This document shows, piece after piece, positions 34,382 to 44,110 of a stretch of 64,000 nucleotides of DNA. The stretch spans positions 20,605 through 84,604 of the forward strand of contig DASQJL010000042.1 in the NCBI GenBank assembly GCA_035631035.1, given 5' to 3'. Position 1 is the stretch's first letter. Each line of letters opens with the position of its first letter. Source of the stretch: Candidatus Binatia bacterium (lineage in GTDB: Bacteria; Eisenbacteria; RBG-16-71-46; SZUA-252). The notes under the pieces are model-generated. The model saw only the letters and a program-made list of their open reading frames with translations, did no database searches and had not been told where the DNA came from. The position numbers and the translations under genes were made by a program.

Positions 34382-36799
34382 ATGCATGACAAGTTCACGG
34401 AACGCGTGCGCAAGGTGATGTACCTCGCCCGCGAGGAGGCGGCCCGGCTCCAGCACGACTACATCGGGACCGAGCACCTTCTCCTGGGCGTCATCCGCGA
34501 AGGAGAGGGAATCGCCGCCACGGTGCTGAACAATCTGGGCCTCGACCTGGACGCCATCCGCCAGGCGGTCGAGAGCATGGTCGCCTCCACCGGAGGCACG
34601 CTCACGATCGGCGAGATCCCGTTCACGCCGCGGGCGAAGCGGGTGCTCGAGCTGTCGGTGGACGAAGCGCGCCAGCTCGGCCACAACTACGTCGGCACCG
34701 AGCATCTCCTCCTGGGGCTGATCCGGGAAGGGGAGGGCGTCGCCGCGCGCGTCCTGCTCGAGCTGGGCGTGGACCGGAAGAAGGTGCGCGAGGAGACCCT
34801 GAAGCTCCTGGGCGGCACGCCGTCGGCGTCGCAGCCGGAGCGCGAGGGGAAGGTCGAGACGCCGGCGCTGAACCAGTTCGGCCGCGACCTGACCGCCCTG
34901 GCCCGGGAGAACAAGCTCGACCCCATCATCGGGCGCGAGTCCGAGATCGAGCGCGTCATCCAGGTGCTCTCCCGCCGGAAGAAGAACAACCCGATCCTGA
35001 TCGGGGAGCCCGGCGTGGGGAAGACCGCCATCGCCGAGGGGCTGGCCGAGCGGATCGTCGAGAACCGGGTCCCGGAGACCCTCAAGGACAAGCGGATCGT
35101 TACGTTGGACCTCGCGGCGGTGGTCGCGGGTACCAAGTATCGCGGCCAGTTCGAAGAGCGCCTCAAGGCGGTCATGAACGAGATCCGGGAATCCAAGGAC
35201 ACCATCATCTTCATCGACGAGCTCCATACCATCGTCGGGGCGGGCGGCGCCGAGGGCGCCATCGACGCCTCGAACATGCTGAAGCCGGCGCTGGCGCGCG
35301 GCGAGCTCCAGTGCATCGGGGCCACCACGCTCGACGAGTTCCGGAAGTACATCGAGAAGGACGGGGCCCTGGAGCGGCGCTTCCAGCCGATCATGGTCGA
35401 CCCCCCCTCGGTGGACGAGACGATCCAGATCATCATGGGGCTGCGCGACAAGTACGAGGCGCACCACGGCTCCAAGTACACGGACGACGCCATCGTCGCG
35501 GCGGTGAAGCTGGCCGACCGCTACATCAACGACCGCTTCCTCCCGGACAAGGCCATCGACGTGATCGACGAGGCGGGCGCCTGCGCGCGCCTCTCGATGT
35601 CGGCCATTCCCTCCGAGGTGCGCGAGCTGGAGAAGCAGGTCGAGGAAGTGGCCAAGGAGAAGGAAGCCTCGATCCAGCAGCAGGAGTTCGAGAAGGCGGC
35701 CCGCTTCCGCGACAAGGAGAAGGAGCTCCGCGCGAAGCTCCGCGAGCACAAGAAGAACTGGAACGAGATCAAGCACGAGACCGAGGTCAAGGTGGACGCC
35801 GACCTCATCGCGCAGGTCATCTCGCGCATGACCGGCATCCCGATCTCGCGCATCGAGGAAAAGGAATCGGAGAAGCTCCTCCGCATGGAGGAGGAGATCC
35901 GGAAGTCGATCGTCGGGCAGGACGAGGCCGTCGCGGCCGTCTCCCGCGCCATCCGGCGGAACCGGGCCGGGCTCAGGGATCCGCGGCGTCCCATCGGCTC
36001 CTTCATCTTCCTCGGCCCGACCGGCGTGGGGAAGACCGAGCTGGCGCGCGTGCTCGCGCGGTTCCTCTTCGACGACCCGGACGCGCTCATCCGGATCGAC
36101 ATGTCGGAGTACATGGAGAAGTTCTCGGTCTCGCGGCTGATCGGCGCCCCGCCGGGGTACGTGGGCCACGAGGAGGGCGGGCAGCTGACGGAGAAGGTCC
36201 GCCGGAAGCCCTACTCGGTGGTGCTCCTCGACGAGATCGAGAAGGCCCATCCCGACGTGTTCAACATCCTGCTCCAAGTGCTGGACGACGGGCAGCTCAC
36301 CGACAGCCTGCGGCGCCGCGTCGATTTCAAGAACACGGTGCTGATCATGACGTCGAACCTCGGAGCCCGGCAGATCAAGGGGCAGCGCGCGCTGGGCTTC
36401 GGCGAGCGTACCGAGGACTCGACCTACGACAACATGAAGCGGACGATCCTCGAGGAGCTGAAGCGCAACTTCAATCCGGAGTTCCTGAACCGGATCGACG
36501 AGGCGATCGTCTTCCACCCGCTGTCGCGCCCGCAGATGGAGCAGATCACCGGCATCCTGCTGCAGCAGGTGTCCGAGCGGCTGCGCCAGAGCGGCGTCAA
36601 GGTCACGTTCGAGCCCTCGGTCGTCGACCTCCTCATCGAGAAGGGGTTCGACGCCGCGCTGGGAGCCCGTCCGCTCAAGCGCGCCATCCAGAAGCTCATC
36701 GAAGACCCCCTCTCCGAGCACGTGCTGCGCGGCCAGCTGAAAGAAGGCAGCGACGTGCTCATCTCCCGTGCCGGTGACGAGCTGACCTTTGCGTCCTGA
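34382..36799 (+). CDS. clpC: AAA+ unfoldase ClpC
   Basis: 805 residues. The double-repeat Clp-N domain (two copies of [14 protein letters not shown]) lies at 1-145. The first AAA+ domain has [13 protein letters not shown] and a middle domain with a UVR-like [16 protein letters not shown] near 438; the second has GPTGVGKTE near 545. It unfolds substrates for ClpP, including arginine-phosphorylated proteins bound by the N-domain. GGGAGG precedes the ATG. The stop overlaps bamA as TGATG. Confidence 0.95.
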   Translation: MHDKFTERVRKVMYLAREEAARLQHDYIGTEHLLLGVIREGEGIAATVLNNLGLDLDAIRQAVESMVASTGGTLTIGEIPFTPRAKRVLELSVDEARQLGHNYVGTEHLLLGLIREGEGVAARVLLELGVDRKKVREETLKLLGGTPSASQPEREGKVETPALNQFGRDLTALARENKLDPIIGRESEIERVIQVLSRRKKNNPILIGEPGVGKTAIAEGLAERIVENRVPETLKDKRIVTLDLAAVVAGTKYRGQFEERLKAVMNEIRESKDTIIFIDELHTIVGAGGAEGAIDASNMLKPALARGELQCIGATTLDEFRKYIEKDGALERRFQPIMVDPPSVDETIQIIMGLRDKYEAHHGSKYTDDAIVAAVKLADRYINDRFLPDKAIDVIDEAGACARLSMSAIPSEVRELEKQVEEVAKEKEASIQQQEFEKAARFRDKEKELRAKLREHKKNWNEIKHETEVKVDADLIAQVISRMTGIPISRIEEKESEKLLRMEEEIRKSIVGQDEAVAAVSRAIRRNRAGLRDPRRPIGSFIFLGPTGVGKTELARVLARFLFDDPDALIRIDMSEYMEKFSVSRLIGAPPGYVGHEEGGQLTEKVRRKPYSVVLLDEIEKAHPDVFNILLQVLDDGQLTDSLRRRVDFKNTVLIMTSNLGARQIKGQRALGFGERTEDSTYDNMKRTILEELKRNFNPEFLNRIDEAIVFHPLSRPQMEQITGILLQQVSERLRQSGVKVTFEPSVVDLLIEKGFDAALGARPLKRAIQKLIEDPLSEHVLRGQLKEGSDVLISRAGDELTFAS

Positions 36800-39237
36800 T
36801 GCCTGACGCCATTCGAGCCGCGGCGCCCCGAAGGGGGGGCCGCGGTCTCGCGGCCCGCGCCGCGATCCCGTGCTTCGCGGCGCTTTTCCTGACGCTCGGA
36901 CCCGGGACGCCCGGCGCGAGCGCCCAGATCGCCAACCCGCCCTCGTCCTCGCCGTTCGACACCACGTCGGCGCCCGCGACGCCGCTGCCCGAGCCTCCCG
37001 CGGCTCCGGCGCCGTCGCCCTCGGGTCCGGCGGTCGTCCACTCGGTCCGGGCCTCAGGCTTCGCCAACGTGGACTCCACCGTCATTCTCCGGACCTTCGG
37101 ATTCAAGGCGGGCGATCCCTACGATCCCGCGGGCGTGCGCGCGGGCGTGCGGCGGCTCTTCGCGACCGGCCTCTTCACTGACGTGGACGTCCAGGATGCC
37201 TCCACCCCCGCGGGGGTGGATCTGAACGTGCAGGTCAAGGAGCGGCTGCGGATCCAGGGCGTGCAGTTCAGCGGCGCGAAGAAGATCGAAGAGAAGACGC
37301 TGAAGACCAAGATCACGGTGGCGACGGGGCAGCTGGTCGATCCGGGCACGCTGGAGCTCGACGCCCGGAAGATCCAGGACGCCTATGCCGACGAGGGCTA
37401 CGGCCACGCGCGGGTCCACACGATCACGCGCCCCGCCGGCCCCGGCGCGGTCACGGTGATCTTCCAGGTCGAGGAGGGGGAGAAGGAGAAGGTGCGCGGC
37501 ATCACCGTGCACGGCGCGAACACCCTCTCGGCCGAGGGCATCCGCAAGTCGATGAAGAGCCGGACGCCGGCCTTTCTGAAGAGCGGGACCTACAAGCCCT
37601 CCCAGATCGAAGACGACGAGACCAAGATCCGGCTGTACATGCGCAGCCGCGGATTCCGCGACGCCGACGTGGATTCGATCCGCGCGATCGAGACCCCCGA
37701 CGGCAAGGGCGTCCTGCTCCACGTCTACGTGCGCGAGGGACCCCGCTACCGGTTCGGGAACGTGGCGTGGACGGGAAACAGCGCCGTGCCGCGCGCAGCG
37801 CTCGACATCGCGACGATGATCCGCCCCGGCACGCCGTACAACGAGAGCCAGGTCCAGAAGACGCTGGAGCAGGCCTACTCGCTCTACCAGGAACAGGGGT
37901 ACCTCTTCCTCTCGATCGATCCCAAGTTCACCGACCGCGACTCGGTGGTGGACGTCGACTTCCAGGTGCAGGAGGGGAACCGCTCGCGCGTGGCCGACCT
38001 GCGGATCGTGGGGAACACGCGCACCAAGGAGAACGTCATCCGCCGCGAGGCCTCGGTCCGCCCGGGGGACGTCTTCCGGCGCTCGGCCCTGATCCGCACC
38101 CAGCGGGACATCTTCGGCCTGGGCTATTTCCAGGACGTCAACGTGGACTACGAGCCGACCGGCGACAGCGCGGACATCCGGCTGACCCTGAAGGTCCAGG
38201 AGAAGCAGACGGGAACGGCCAGCGCCGGAGCGGGGTACTCCAGCCAGACCGGCGTGACCGGCTTCCTGGAGCTGGGACACAACAACCTGTTCGGCAACGG
38301 CCAGAGCATCTCCGTCCGGCTCGAGCGGGGGAGCCACACCGGCAACATCGAGCTCTCCTTCACCGAGCCCTGGTTCCGGGACACCCCCCTCTCCCTGGGG
38401 GCCGACATCTTCAACACGCAGCGGGACCTCGACTTCTACGACCGGAAGGACGTGGGCGGAGGGGTCCGGCTGGGGCGGCCGCTGCCGTGGCCCGACTACA
38501 CCCGGGGCGTGATCGCTTACGATCTTCGGGACGTGACGCTGTCGAACATCCGGGCCGTCAGCCCGGGCGAGCCGTCGAACCTGGCCGAGCTTCGAACGAC
38601 CAAGTGGCCGCGCCGCGTGAGCAGCGTGACCCTGACCTTCACCCGCAACAGCACCGACAACCCCTTCTATCCGACGCGCGGCTCCCGGCTGAGCTGGGGA
38701 AACGAGATCGCGGGGGGCCTCTTCGGAGGGGTGGAGCACTACACGAAGGAGACCGTGGAGCTGCGGAATTTCAGCAAGCTGCAATCGCCGTTCACGTTGA
38801 TGCTGCGGGGGAAAGCCGGCTTCCTGGCCGGGTCGACCGTGCCCGACTACGAACGCTTCCGGCTGGGCGGGACGACGGCGGACTACCTGCGGGGCTATCC
38901 GGACTACTACGTGGTGCCGCGCGCGAACATCACGCGCGATCCGCTGACGGGGAGGGTCCTGGACCGCTACCCGGGCGGGCGCACGATGCTGATCCTGACC
39001 AGCGAGCTGCAGTTTCCGATCGCCGATCCGCTCCATGGCCTGCTCTTCTTCGAAGCGGGGAACACCTGGAATTCGACCCGCGACCTGGATCTCGGGGATC
39101 TCCGGAAGTCGGCGGGCGTGGGCGTGCGGCTCGAAGTGCCCGCTCTGGGTCGCGTCGGATTCGACGTCGGCTACGGATTCGACCGGGAAGAAGGGGGTCA
39201 GTGGGAGACCCACTTCCAGTTAGGCAACACCTTCTGA
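36799..39237 (+). CDS. bamA: Outer membrane protein assembly factor BamA
   Basis: 812 residues. A signal peptide (ending GASAQ), a Pro/Ala-rich linker, five POTRA repeats (~75-430) and a C-terminal Omp85 barrel with FLELGHNNLFGNGQ, a barrel strand series and an aromatic end (WETHFQLGNTF). The LRGYPDYYV segment corresponds to the lid-lock VRGF/Y motif. It inserts beta-barrel proteins. It starts one base into the clpC stop and is followed by the Skp-like chaperone gene. Confidence 0.94.
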   Translation: MPDAIRAAAPRRGGRGLAARAAIPCFAALFLTLGPGTPGASAQIANPPSSSPFDTTSAPATPLPEPPAAPAPSPSGPAVVHSVRASGFANVDSTVILRTFGFKAGDPYDPAGVRAGVRRLFATGLFTDVDVQDASTPAGVDLNVQVKERLRIQGVQFSGAKKIEEKTLKTKITVATGQLVDPGTLELDARKIQDAYADEGYGHARVHTITRPAGPGAVTVIFQVEEGEKEKVRGITVHGANTLSAEGIRKSMKSRTPAFLKSGTYKPSQIEDDETKIRLYMRSRGFRDADVDSIRAIETPDGKGVLLHVYVREGPRYRFGNVAWTGNSAVPRAALDIATMIRPGTPYNESQVQKTLEQAYSLYQEQGYLFLSIDPKFTDRDSVVDVDFQVQEGNRSRVADLRIVGNTRTKENVIRREASVRPGDVFRRSALIRTQRDIFGLGYFQDVNVDYEPTGDSADIRLTLKVQEKQTGTASAGAGYSSQTGVTGFLELGHNNLFGNGQSISVRLERGSHTGNIELSFTEPWFRDTPLSLGADIFNTQRDLDFYDRKDVGGGVRLGRPLPWPDYTRGVIAYDLRDVTLSNIRAVSPGEPSNLAELRTTKWPRRVSSVTLTFTRNSTDNPFYPTRGSRLSWGNEIAGGLFGGVEHYTKETVELRNFSKLQSPFTLMLRGKAGFLAGSTVPDYERFRLGGTTADYLRGYPDYYVVPRANITRDPLTGRVLDRYPGGRTMLILTSELQFPIADPLHGLLFFEAGNTWNSTRDLDLGDLRKSAGVGVRLEVPALGRVGFDVGYGFDREEGGQWETHFQLGNTF

Positions 39238-39253
39238 GACAAGAGGTTGGGAT

Positions 39254-39829
39254 ATGACTCGACATCCGGTTAGGGCTGGGGTACTCTGGGTCGCCTTGTG
39301 CGCCTCCCTCCTCGCGGCCCCCGTGGTCCGCGCGGCGGATTTGAAGCTCGGCTTCATCGATTCCGACCGGATCTTCCAGCAATACGAGAAGACCAAGACG
39401 GTCCAGGAGGACTTCAACCGCGAGGTCGCGGACATCTCCAAGACCGCCCGGGAGAAGAAGACGGAGATCGACGACCTGCAGCGCAAGCTGGATCAGCAGA
39501 GCCCGATGCTGAGCGAGGCGAAGCGGGACGAGCAGAACAAGCAGCTCCAGAGCAAGATCGGCGAGTACGAAGCGTTCGTTCAAGCCAACTGGGGGCCGAA
39601 CGGCAGGATCTCCAAGCTGAACGAAGAGTACCTGAAGCCGATCATCGATCGCGTTCACAACATCGTGACCGTGATCGGTACCGACGAGGGGTATTCGCTG
39701 ATCCTCGACGCGGCCGACGGCAACGTCGTGTTTGGAGACAAGTCGTACGACCTGACCGACCGCGTCTTGAGCTCGCTAAGGACGGAGGATGAGAGCGGAA
39801 CCCCGTACCGCGGACGCAGCAGCCAGTAG
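39254..39829 (+). CDS. OmpH/Skp-family periplasmic chaperone
   Basis: 191 residues. A signal peptide (ending VVRAAD), then KLGFIDSDRIFQQYEKTK, a long charged coiled-coil arm (~45-110) and a C-terminal strand pair, the Skp trimer layout. It escorts unfolded outer-membrane proteins to BamA. AAGAGGTTGGG precedes the ATG. The 3' end overlaps lpxD by about 40 bases. The bamA-skp-lpxD order is widely conserved. Confidence 0.9.
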   Translation: MTRHPVRAGVLWVALCASLLAAPVVRAADLKLGFIDSDRIFQQYEKTKTVQEDFNREVADISKTAREKKTEIDDLQRKLDQQSPMLSEAKRDEQNKQLQSKIGEYEAFVQANWGPNGRISKLNEEYLKPIIDRVHNIVTVIGTDEGYSLILDAADGNVVFGDKSYDLTDRVLSSLRTEDESGTPYRGRSSQ

Positions 39830-40943
39830 CGGGGTCGACGCCCCGGTCCTCGCGGCCGATGGCCGCCCGGACCAGGGGATTGCCTCCCATTCCGGCAGAC
39901 CCTCGATCCGGGCCACGCTCGACGTGCTGGCCCAGGTGGTCGGCGGCGTCGTCATCGGCGACGGCTCGACCGAGATCACCGGCGTCGCCGGGATCCGCGA
40001 GGCCCAGGAAGGGGATCTCACCTTTCTCGCCAATCCCCGCTACGAGCCCTATCTGGGGCAGACGCGCGCTTCCGCCGTCATCGTGGCCGAGGATCATCGC
40101 GACCTCGGCAAGCCGCTCATCCAGAACGCCCATCCCTATCTCGCCTTCCTGAAGGCGGTCCGCTTCTTCCAGGGGGAGGAGGCCCGCCCCGAGCCGGGCA
40201 TCCATCCCTCCGCCGTCCTCGCGGCCGACGCCTGCGTCGACGCCACCGCCTCGATCGGTCCCCACGTCGTGATCGAATCGGGCGCGCGCGTCGGCCCGCT
40301 GGCCTGGGTCGGACCCGGCTGCTACATCGGCGCCGGCGCTTCGATCGGCTCCGAGACGCGGCTCCATCCCAACGTGACCCTCCTCGAGGAATGCGTGCTG
40401 GGCGCGCGCGTGATCGTCCACTCCGGCGCCGTCATCGGCAGCGACGGCTTCGGCTTCGTGCGCGACGGCGACATCTATCGGAAGCTTCCCCAGGTCGGGA
40501 ACGTGGTCGTCGAGGACGACGTGGAGCTGGGCGCCTGCGTCACGATCGACCGCGCCACCATGGGCACGACCCGGATCGGACAGGGGAGCAAGATCGACAA
40601 CCTGGTTCAGATCGCGCACAACGTGCAGATCGGCCGGAACTGCATCATCGTGGCCCAGGTCGGCATCTCGGGAAGCACTTCCATCGGCGAGAACGTGGTG
40701 CTGGCGGGGCAGGTCGGCATCGTGGGCCACATCGAGATCGGCGCCGGCGCGCAGGTGGGCGCCAAGTCGGGCGTCTCCAAGTCGGTGAAGCCGGGGGAGC
40801 GGATCTTCGGCTACCCGGCGCTTCCGGTGGGGCAGGCGAAGCGGATCGAAGCCTCCCTCCGGCACCTACCCGAGCTGATCCAGACCGTCCGCGCGCTCAG
40901 GCGCCGGATCGAGGAGCTCGAGGGGCAGAAGCCTTCCTCGTGA
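39789..40943 (+). CDS. lpxD: UDP-3-O-acylglucosamine N-acyltransferase LpxD
   Basis: 384 residues. The N-terminal UDP-binding domain ends with EGDLTFLANPRY; a left-handed beta-helix of hexapeptide repeats follows (~115-330), with the catalytic His in QIAHNVQIG. A C-terminal helical segment closes it. It adds the N-linked acyl chain in lipid A synthesis. About 40 residues precede the normal N-terminus; the ATG at 39789 is preceded by AAGGA and overlaps the chaperone gene, but a later start is possible. Confidence 0.92.
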   Translation: MRAEPRTADAAASSGVDAPVLAADGRPDQGIASHSGRPSIRATLDVLAQVVGGVVIGDGSTEITGVAGIREAQEGDLTFLANPRYEPYLGQTRASAVIVAEDHRDLGKPLIQNAHPYLAFLKAVRFFQGEEARPEPGIHPSAVLAADACVDATASIGPHVVIESGARVGPLAWVGPGCYIGAGASIGSETRLHPNVTLLEECVLGARVIVHSGAVIGSDGFGFVRDGDIYRKLPQVGNVVVEDDVELGACVTIDRATMGTTRIGQGSKIDNLVQIAHNVQIGRNCIIVAQVGISGSTSIGENVVLAGQVGIVGHIEIGAGAQVGAKSGVSKSVKPGERIFGYPALPVGQAKRIEASLRHLPELIQTVRALRRRIEELEGQKPSS

Positions 40944-42274
40944 GCGCGCCCAACCAGCGGACCCTCGGCCGCACCGTCGCCTACGACGGCGTCGGCCTGC
41001 ACACCGGCGCCGCCTGCCACGTCGAGTTCCGTCCCGCGCCACCGGGCACGGGAATCCGCTTCGTCCGCCTCGACCTGCCGGGCGCTCCCGAGATTCCCGT
41101 CGCGCCCCGCTACGCGCGCGCCGACACCGACCAGATGCGCCGCACCATCTTGAAGAACGATGGCGCGGAGGTGCACACGGTCGAGCACATCCTCGCCGCG
41201 ATCGCCGGTCTCGAGATCGACAACATGGTGATCGCGCTCGACGCGCAGGAGCCGCCGGAGCCGCAGGACGGCAGCGCGCGGCCCTACGTGGCCCTCTTCC
41301 AGGGCGCGGGCATCGTCGAACAGCCGGCGGCGCGCCAGTACTTCCGCGTCACCGAGCCGGTCCAGTACGAGGAGGGGGGCGTGATCCTGGTCGCCCTCCC
41401 CCACGAGGGGCTCCGCGTCACGTTCACCATCGAGTACGAGAACGCCTACCGCGGCACGCAGTACGCCACGTACGACATCACCCCCGACACCTTCGTGCGC
41501 GAGATCGCGCCCGCCCGGACGTTCGTGCTGGAGCGCGACGTGGAACACCTCCGGTCGCGCGGCATGATCCAGGGGGGGACGCTTCAGAACGCGGTCGTGG
41601 TGCAGCCGGACGGCATCCTGAACCGGGAGCCGCTCCGCTTCGAGGACGAGTTCGTCCGCCACAAGATCCTCGATTTCCTCGGGGACCTCTTCCTCCTGGG
41701 ACGCCCCGCGCGGGGCCACTTCCTCTCCGTGAAGTCGGGACACGCCACCAACGTGCGCTTCGTGCAGCGCCTGATCCAGGACCAGGAGCCGGGTAGCCTG
41801 ATCCGCGGCATCGTCGGCAACGGCAACCACGGCCCGATCCAGCTCGACATCATGGCGATCCAGAAGATCATGCCGCATCGCTACCCGCTGCTCCTGATCG
41901 ACCGGATCCTGAGCCTCGAGGAGGACCGGGTGGTGGGCATCAAGAACGTGACGATCAACGAGCCGTTCTTCGCCGGGCACTTCCCGGGGCACCCGATCAT
42001 GCCCGCGGTGCTCATCATCGAGGCGATGGCGCAGTGCGGTGGCGTGCTCCTCCTGAACACGGTGGATCGCCCCAAGGACAAGCTGGTCTACTTCATGGGA
42101 ATCAACAACGCGAAATTCCGGAAGCCGGTGCGGCCGGGCGATCAGCTGCGATTCGAGCTGACCCTGCTCCGCCTGAAGCAGCGCATCTGCAAGATGGAGG
42201 GAAAGGCCTACGTCCATGGAGACCTCGTCGCGGAAGCAGAGCTCCTTTCCAGCATTGTCGAGCGCAATCCCTGA
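40940..42274 (+). CDS. LpxC-FabZ fusion: UDP-3-O-acyl-GlcNAc deacetylase and hydroxyacyl-ACP dehydratase
   Basis: 444 residues. Residues 1-~300 are LpxC: VEHILAAIAGLEIDN (Zn His and base Glu region), HKILDFLGDLFLLG (Zn His and Asp) and the His of SGHATNVRF. Residues ~305-444 are FabZ: MPHRYPLLLID and GHFPGHPIMPAVL with the catalytic His and the EAMAQ helix. One protein thus combines the committed step of lipid A synthesis with the dehydratase that competes for hydroxyacyl-ACP. Such fusions are known in the Bacteroidetes/Chlorobi side of bacteria. GTG 40940 overlaps the lpxD stop. Confidence 0.94.
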   Translation: MSAPNQRTLGRTVAYDGVGLHTGAACHVEFRPAPPGTGIRFVRLDLPGAPEIPVAPRYARADTDQMRRTILKNDGAEVHTVEHILAAIAGLEIDNMVIALDAQEPPEPQDGSARPYVALFQGAGIVEQPAARQYFRVTEPVQYEEGGVILVALPHEGLRVTFTIEYENAYRGTQYATYDITPDTFVREIAPARTFVLERDVEHLRSRGMIQGGTLQNAVVVQPDGILNREPLRFEDEFVRHKILDFLGDLFLLGRPARGHFLSVKSGHATNVRFVQRLIQDQEPGSLIRGIVGNGNHGPIQLDIMAIQKIMPHRYPLLLIDRILSLEEDRVVGIKNVTINEPFFAGHFPGHPIMPAVLIIEAMAQCGGVLLLNTVDRPKDKLVYFMGINNAKFRKPVRPGDQLRFELTLLRLKQRICKMEGKAYVHGDLVAEAELLSSIVERNP

Positions 42275-43124
42275 AGCCGACCGGCTGACCGGCACGTGGG
42301 CCCGCGTGGCGGGCGCCGTCGTGCCGCTGCCGGAAGCGACGGATCGAAGCCGGCCCTCGATCCACCCGACGGCCCTCGTGGCCCGCGGGGCGGAGCTCGG
42401 GCCGGGCGTGGTGGTCGGGCCGTTCGCCTACATCGGGCCGCGCGTGGAGCTCGGGGCCGGAACGCGCGTCGGGCTGCACGCGATCATCGAGGGATGCACG
42501 ACCATCGGACCCGGCTGCCAGATCCACCACGGGGCGGTGATCGGGAACATCCCGCAAGACTTGAAATTTCGGGGCGCTCCGACCCACGTGAAGATCGGGA
42601 AGGAAACCACGATCCGCGAGTACGCGACGATCAACGCCGCGACCGGAGAAGGGGAGTCCACGGTCGTCGGCGACAGCGTGCTCCTGATGGCCTACGCCCA
42701 CGTCGCGCACAACTGCAACATCGGCAACGGCGTGATCCTGGCGAACTGCGTGAACCTGGCGGGCCACGTGCGCGTCGACGATTTCGCGACCATTGGCGGC
42801 ATGACCCCCGTGCACCAGTTCGTGGCGATCGGCTGCCAGGCCTTCATCGGGGGCGCCTCGCGCGTGGCGCAGGACGTCCCTCCCTACGTGAAGGCGGCGG
42901 GCAACCCGCTCCGCGCGTGCGGGCTGAACAGCATCGGCATGGAGCGGCGCGGCATCCCGGCCGACGTGCGCCTCGAGATGAAGCGCGCCTACCGCATCCT
43001 CTACCGCTCGCAGTTGAACGTGGGACCGGCGCTCGACCGGATCCTGCGCGAGCTCAAGCCGTATCCCGAGATCCATGAGTTCGTGGAGTTCGTGCGCTCG
43101 TCGGAGCGGGGCATCGCGCGGTGA
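42216..43124 (+). CDS. lpxA: UDP-GlcNAc acyltransferase LpxA
   Basis: 302 residues. Hexapeptide repeats begin at IHPTALVARGA; the catalytic His lies in YAHVAHNCNIGN, and the C-terminal helical domain follows GNPLRACGLN. It starts lipid A synthesis by O-acylating UDP-GlcNAc. The ATG at 42216 gives ~50 residues before the first repeat and a 59-base overlap with lpxC-fabZ; GTG 42306 would give a more usual N-terminus but has no clear ribosome site. Confidence 0.9.
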   Translation: METSSRKQSSFPALSSAIPEADRLTGTWARVAGAVVPLPEATDRSRPSIHPTALVARGAELGPGVVVGPFAYIGPRVELGAGTRVGLHAIIEGCTTIGPGCQIHHGAVIGNIPQDLKFRGAPTHVKIGKETTIREYATINAATGEGESTVVGDSVLLMAYAHVAHNCNIGNGVILANCVNLAGHVRVDDFATIGGMTPVHQFVAIGCQAFIGGASRVAQDVPPYVKAAGNPLRACGLNSIGMERRGIPADVRLEMKRAYRILYRSQLNVGPALDRILRELKPYPEIHEFVEFVRSSERGIAR

Positions 43125-44110
43125 GAACCCTCCGCGCGGGGGTCGCGGGGCTCGGACATCTGGGGACCCTGCACGCCCGCGCCTGGCAGCGCATCGAGGG
43201 GGTGGAGCTGGTCGGGGGGTTCGATCCCGACCCCGACGCCCGCGCGCGGGCCGAGGAGGCGCTCGGGATCAAGATGCACGACTCCCTGGCCGCGCTGCTC
43301 GCGGGGCTCGATCTCCTCTCGATCGCCGCGCCGACGCCGGCGCATCATGATCTCGCCAAGGCCGCGCTCGCCCGCGGCATCGCGACCCTGGTCGAGAAGC
43401 CGATGGCCGCCACGCCGGCGGAGGGCGAGGGGATCCTCGCCCTGGCCCGCGCCCAGGGCGCCGTGCTGGCCGTGGGGCAGATCGAGCGGATGAATCCCGC
43501 GGTGCGCGCGGCGCTCCCGCACCTCAAGGCGCCGCGCTTCATCGAGGCGCACCGCCTGGCGCCGCCCGTCCCGCGCGGCACCGACGTCGACGTGATCCTC
43601 GATCTCATGATCCACGATCTCGATCTCGCCCTCCTCGCCACGCGCTCGCGCGTCGTGGACGTGCAGGCGGTCGGCGTCCCGGTGGTCACGCCGCGCATCG
43701 ACATCGCGAACGCGCGGATCACGTTCGAGAGCGGCTGCGTCGCGAACATGACCGCGAGCCGGATCTCGAAGGAGAAGGTCCGGAAGATCCGCTTCTTCGA
43801 GGCGAGCGAATACCTCTCGATCGATTGCCTGCACCGGACGGTCGAGGCGTACGCGCTCGAGCCCGCCGGGCCCGAGAATCCCGACGCGCACTGGCTCGCG
43901 CGCATCCGCCCGCTGGCCATCGCGGTCTCCGGCGACGATCCGCTGGAGACCGAGCTCCGGCACTTCACGGCCCTTCGCGCCGATCCCGCCCGCTCCTGGG
44001 CCGAATCCGAGACGGCGCTCGAGGCGCTGCGGGTCGCCGACCGGGTCCGCCGGCAGGTCGAGCATCGTCCCGTCCGGAGCGAACCGACCGGCCCCAGCGT
44101 TCCGGTCTGA
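43121..44110 (+). CDS. Gfo/Idh/MocA oxidoreductase in the lipid A locus, possible GnnA-like enzyme
   Basis: 329 residues. Rossmann motif GVAGLGHLGTLH, the family Lys in LVEKPMAATPAE, and the catalytic-region segment DLMIHDLDLAL. The position between lpxA and lpxB is the place where gnnA is found in Acidithiobacillus and Leptospira; GnnA oxidises UDP-GlcNAc so that the transaminase GnnB can make the 3-amino sugar. No transaminase is seen nearby, so the role remains open. GTG 43121 overlaps the lpxA stop; the lpxB start lies in its own stop. Confidence 0.8.
   Translation: MRTLRAGVAGLGHLGTLHARAWQRIEGVELVGGFDPDPDARARAEEALGIKMHDSLAALLAGLDLLSIAAPTPAHHDLAKAALARGIATLVEKPMAATPAEGEGILALARAQGAVLAVGQIERMNPAVRAALPHLKAPRFIEAHRLAPPVPRGTDVDVILDLMIHDLDLALLATRSRVVDVQAVGVPVVTPRIDIANARITFESGCVANMTASRISKEKVRKIRFFEASEYLSIDCLHRTVEAYALEPAGPENPDAHWLARIRPLAIAVSGDDPLETELRHFTALRADPARSWAESETALEALRVADRVRRQVEHRPVRSEPTGPSVPV

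Noticed and set aside
33035..36721. 1228-codon open frame on the - strand across mcsB and clpC
   Set aside because: Antisense of well-identified genes; composition is Asp/Arg/Leu/Val/His-rich as expected from reverse reading of GC-rich codons, with no domain.
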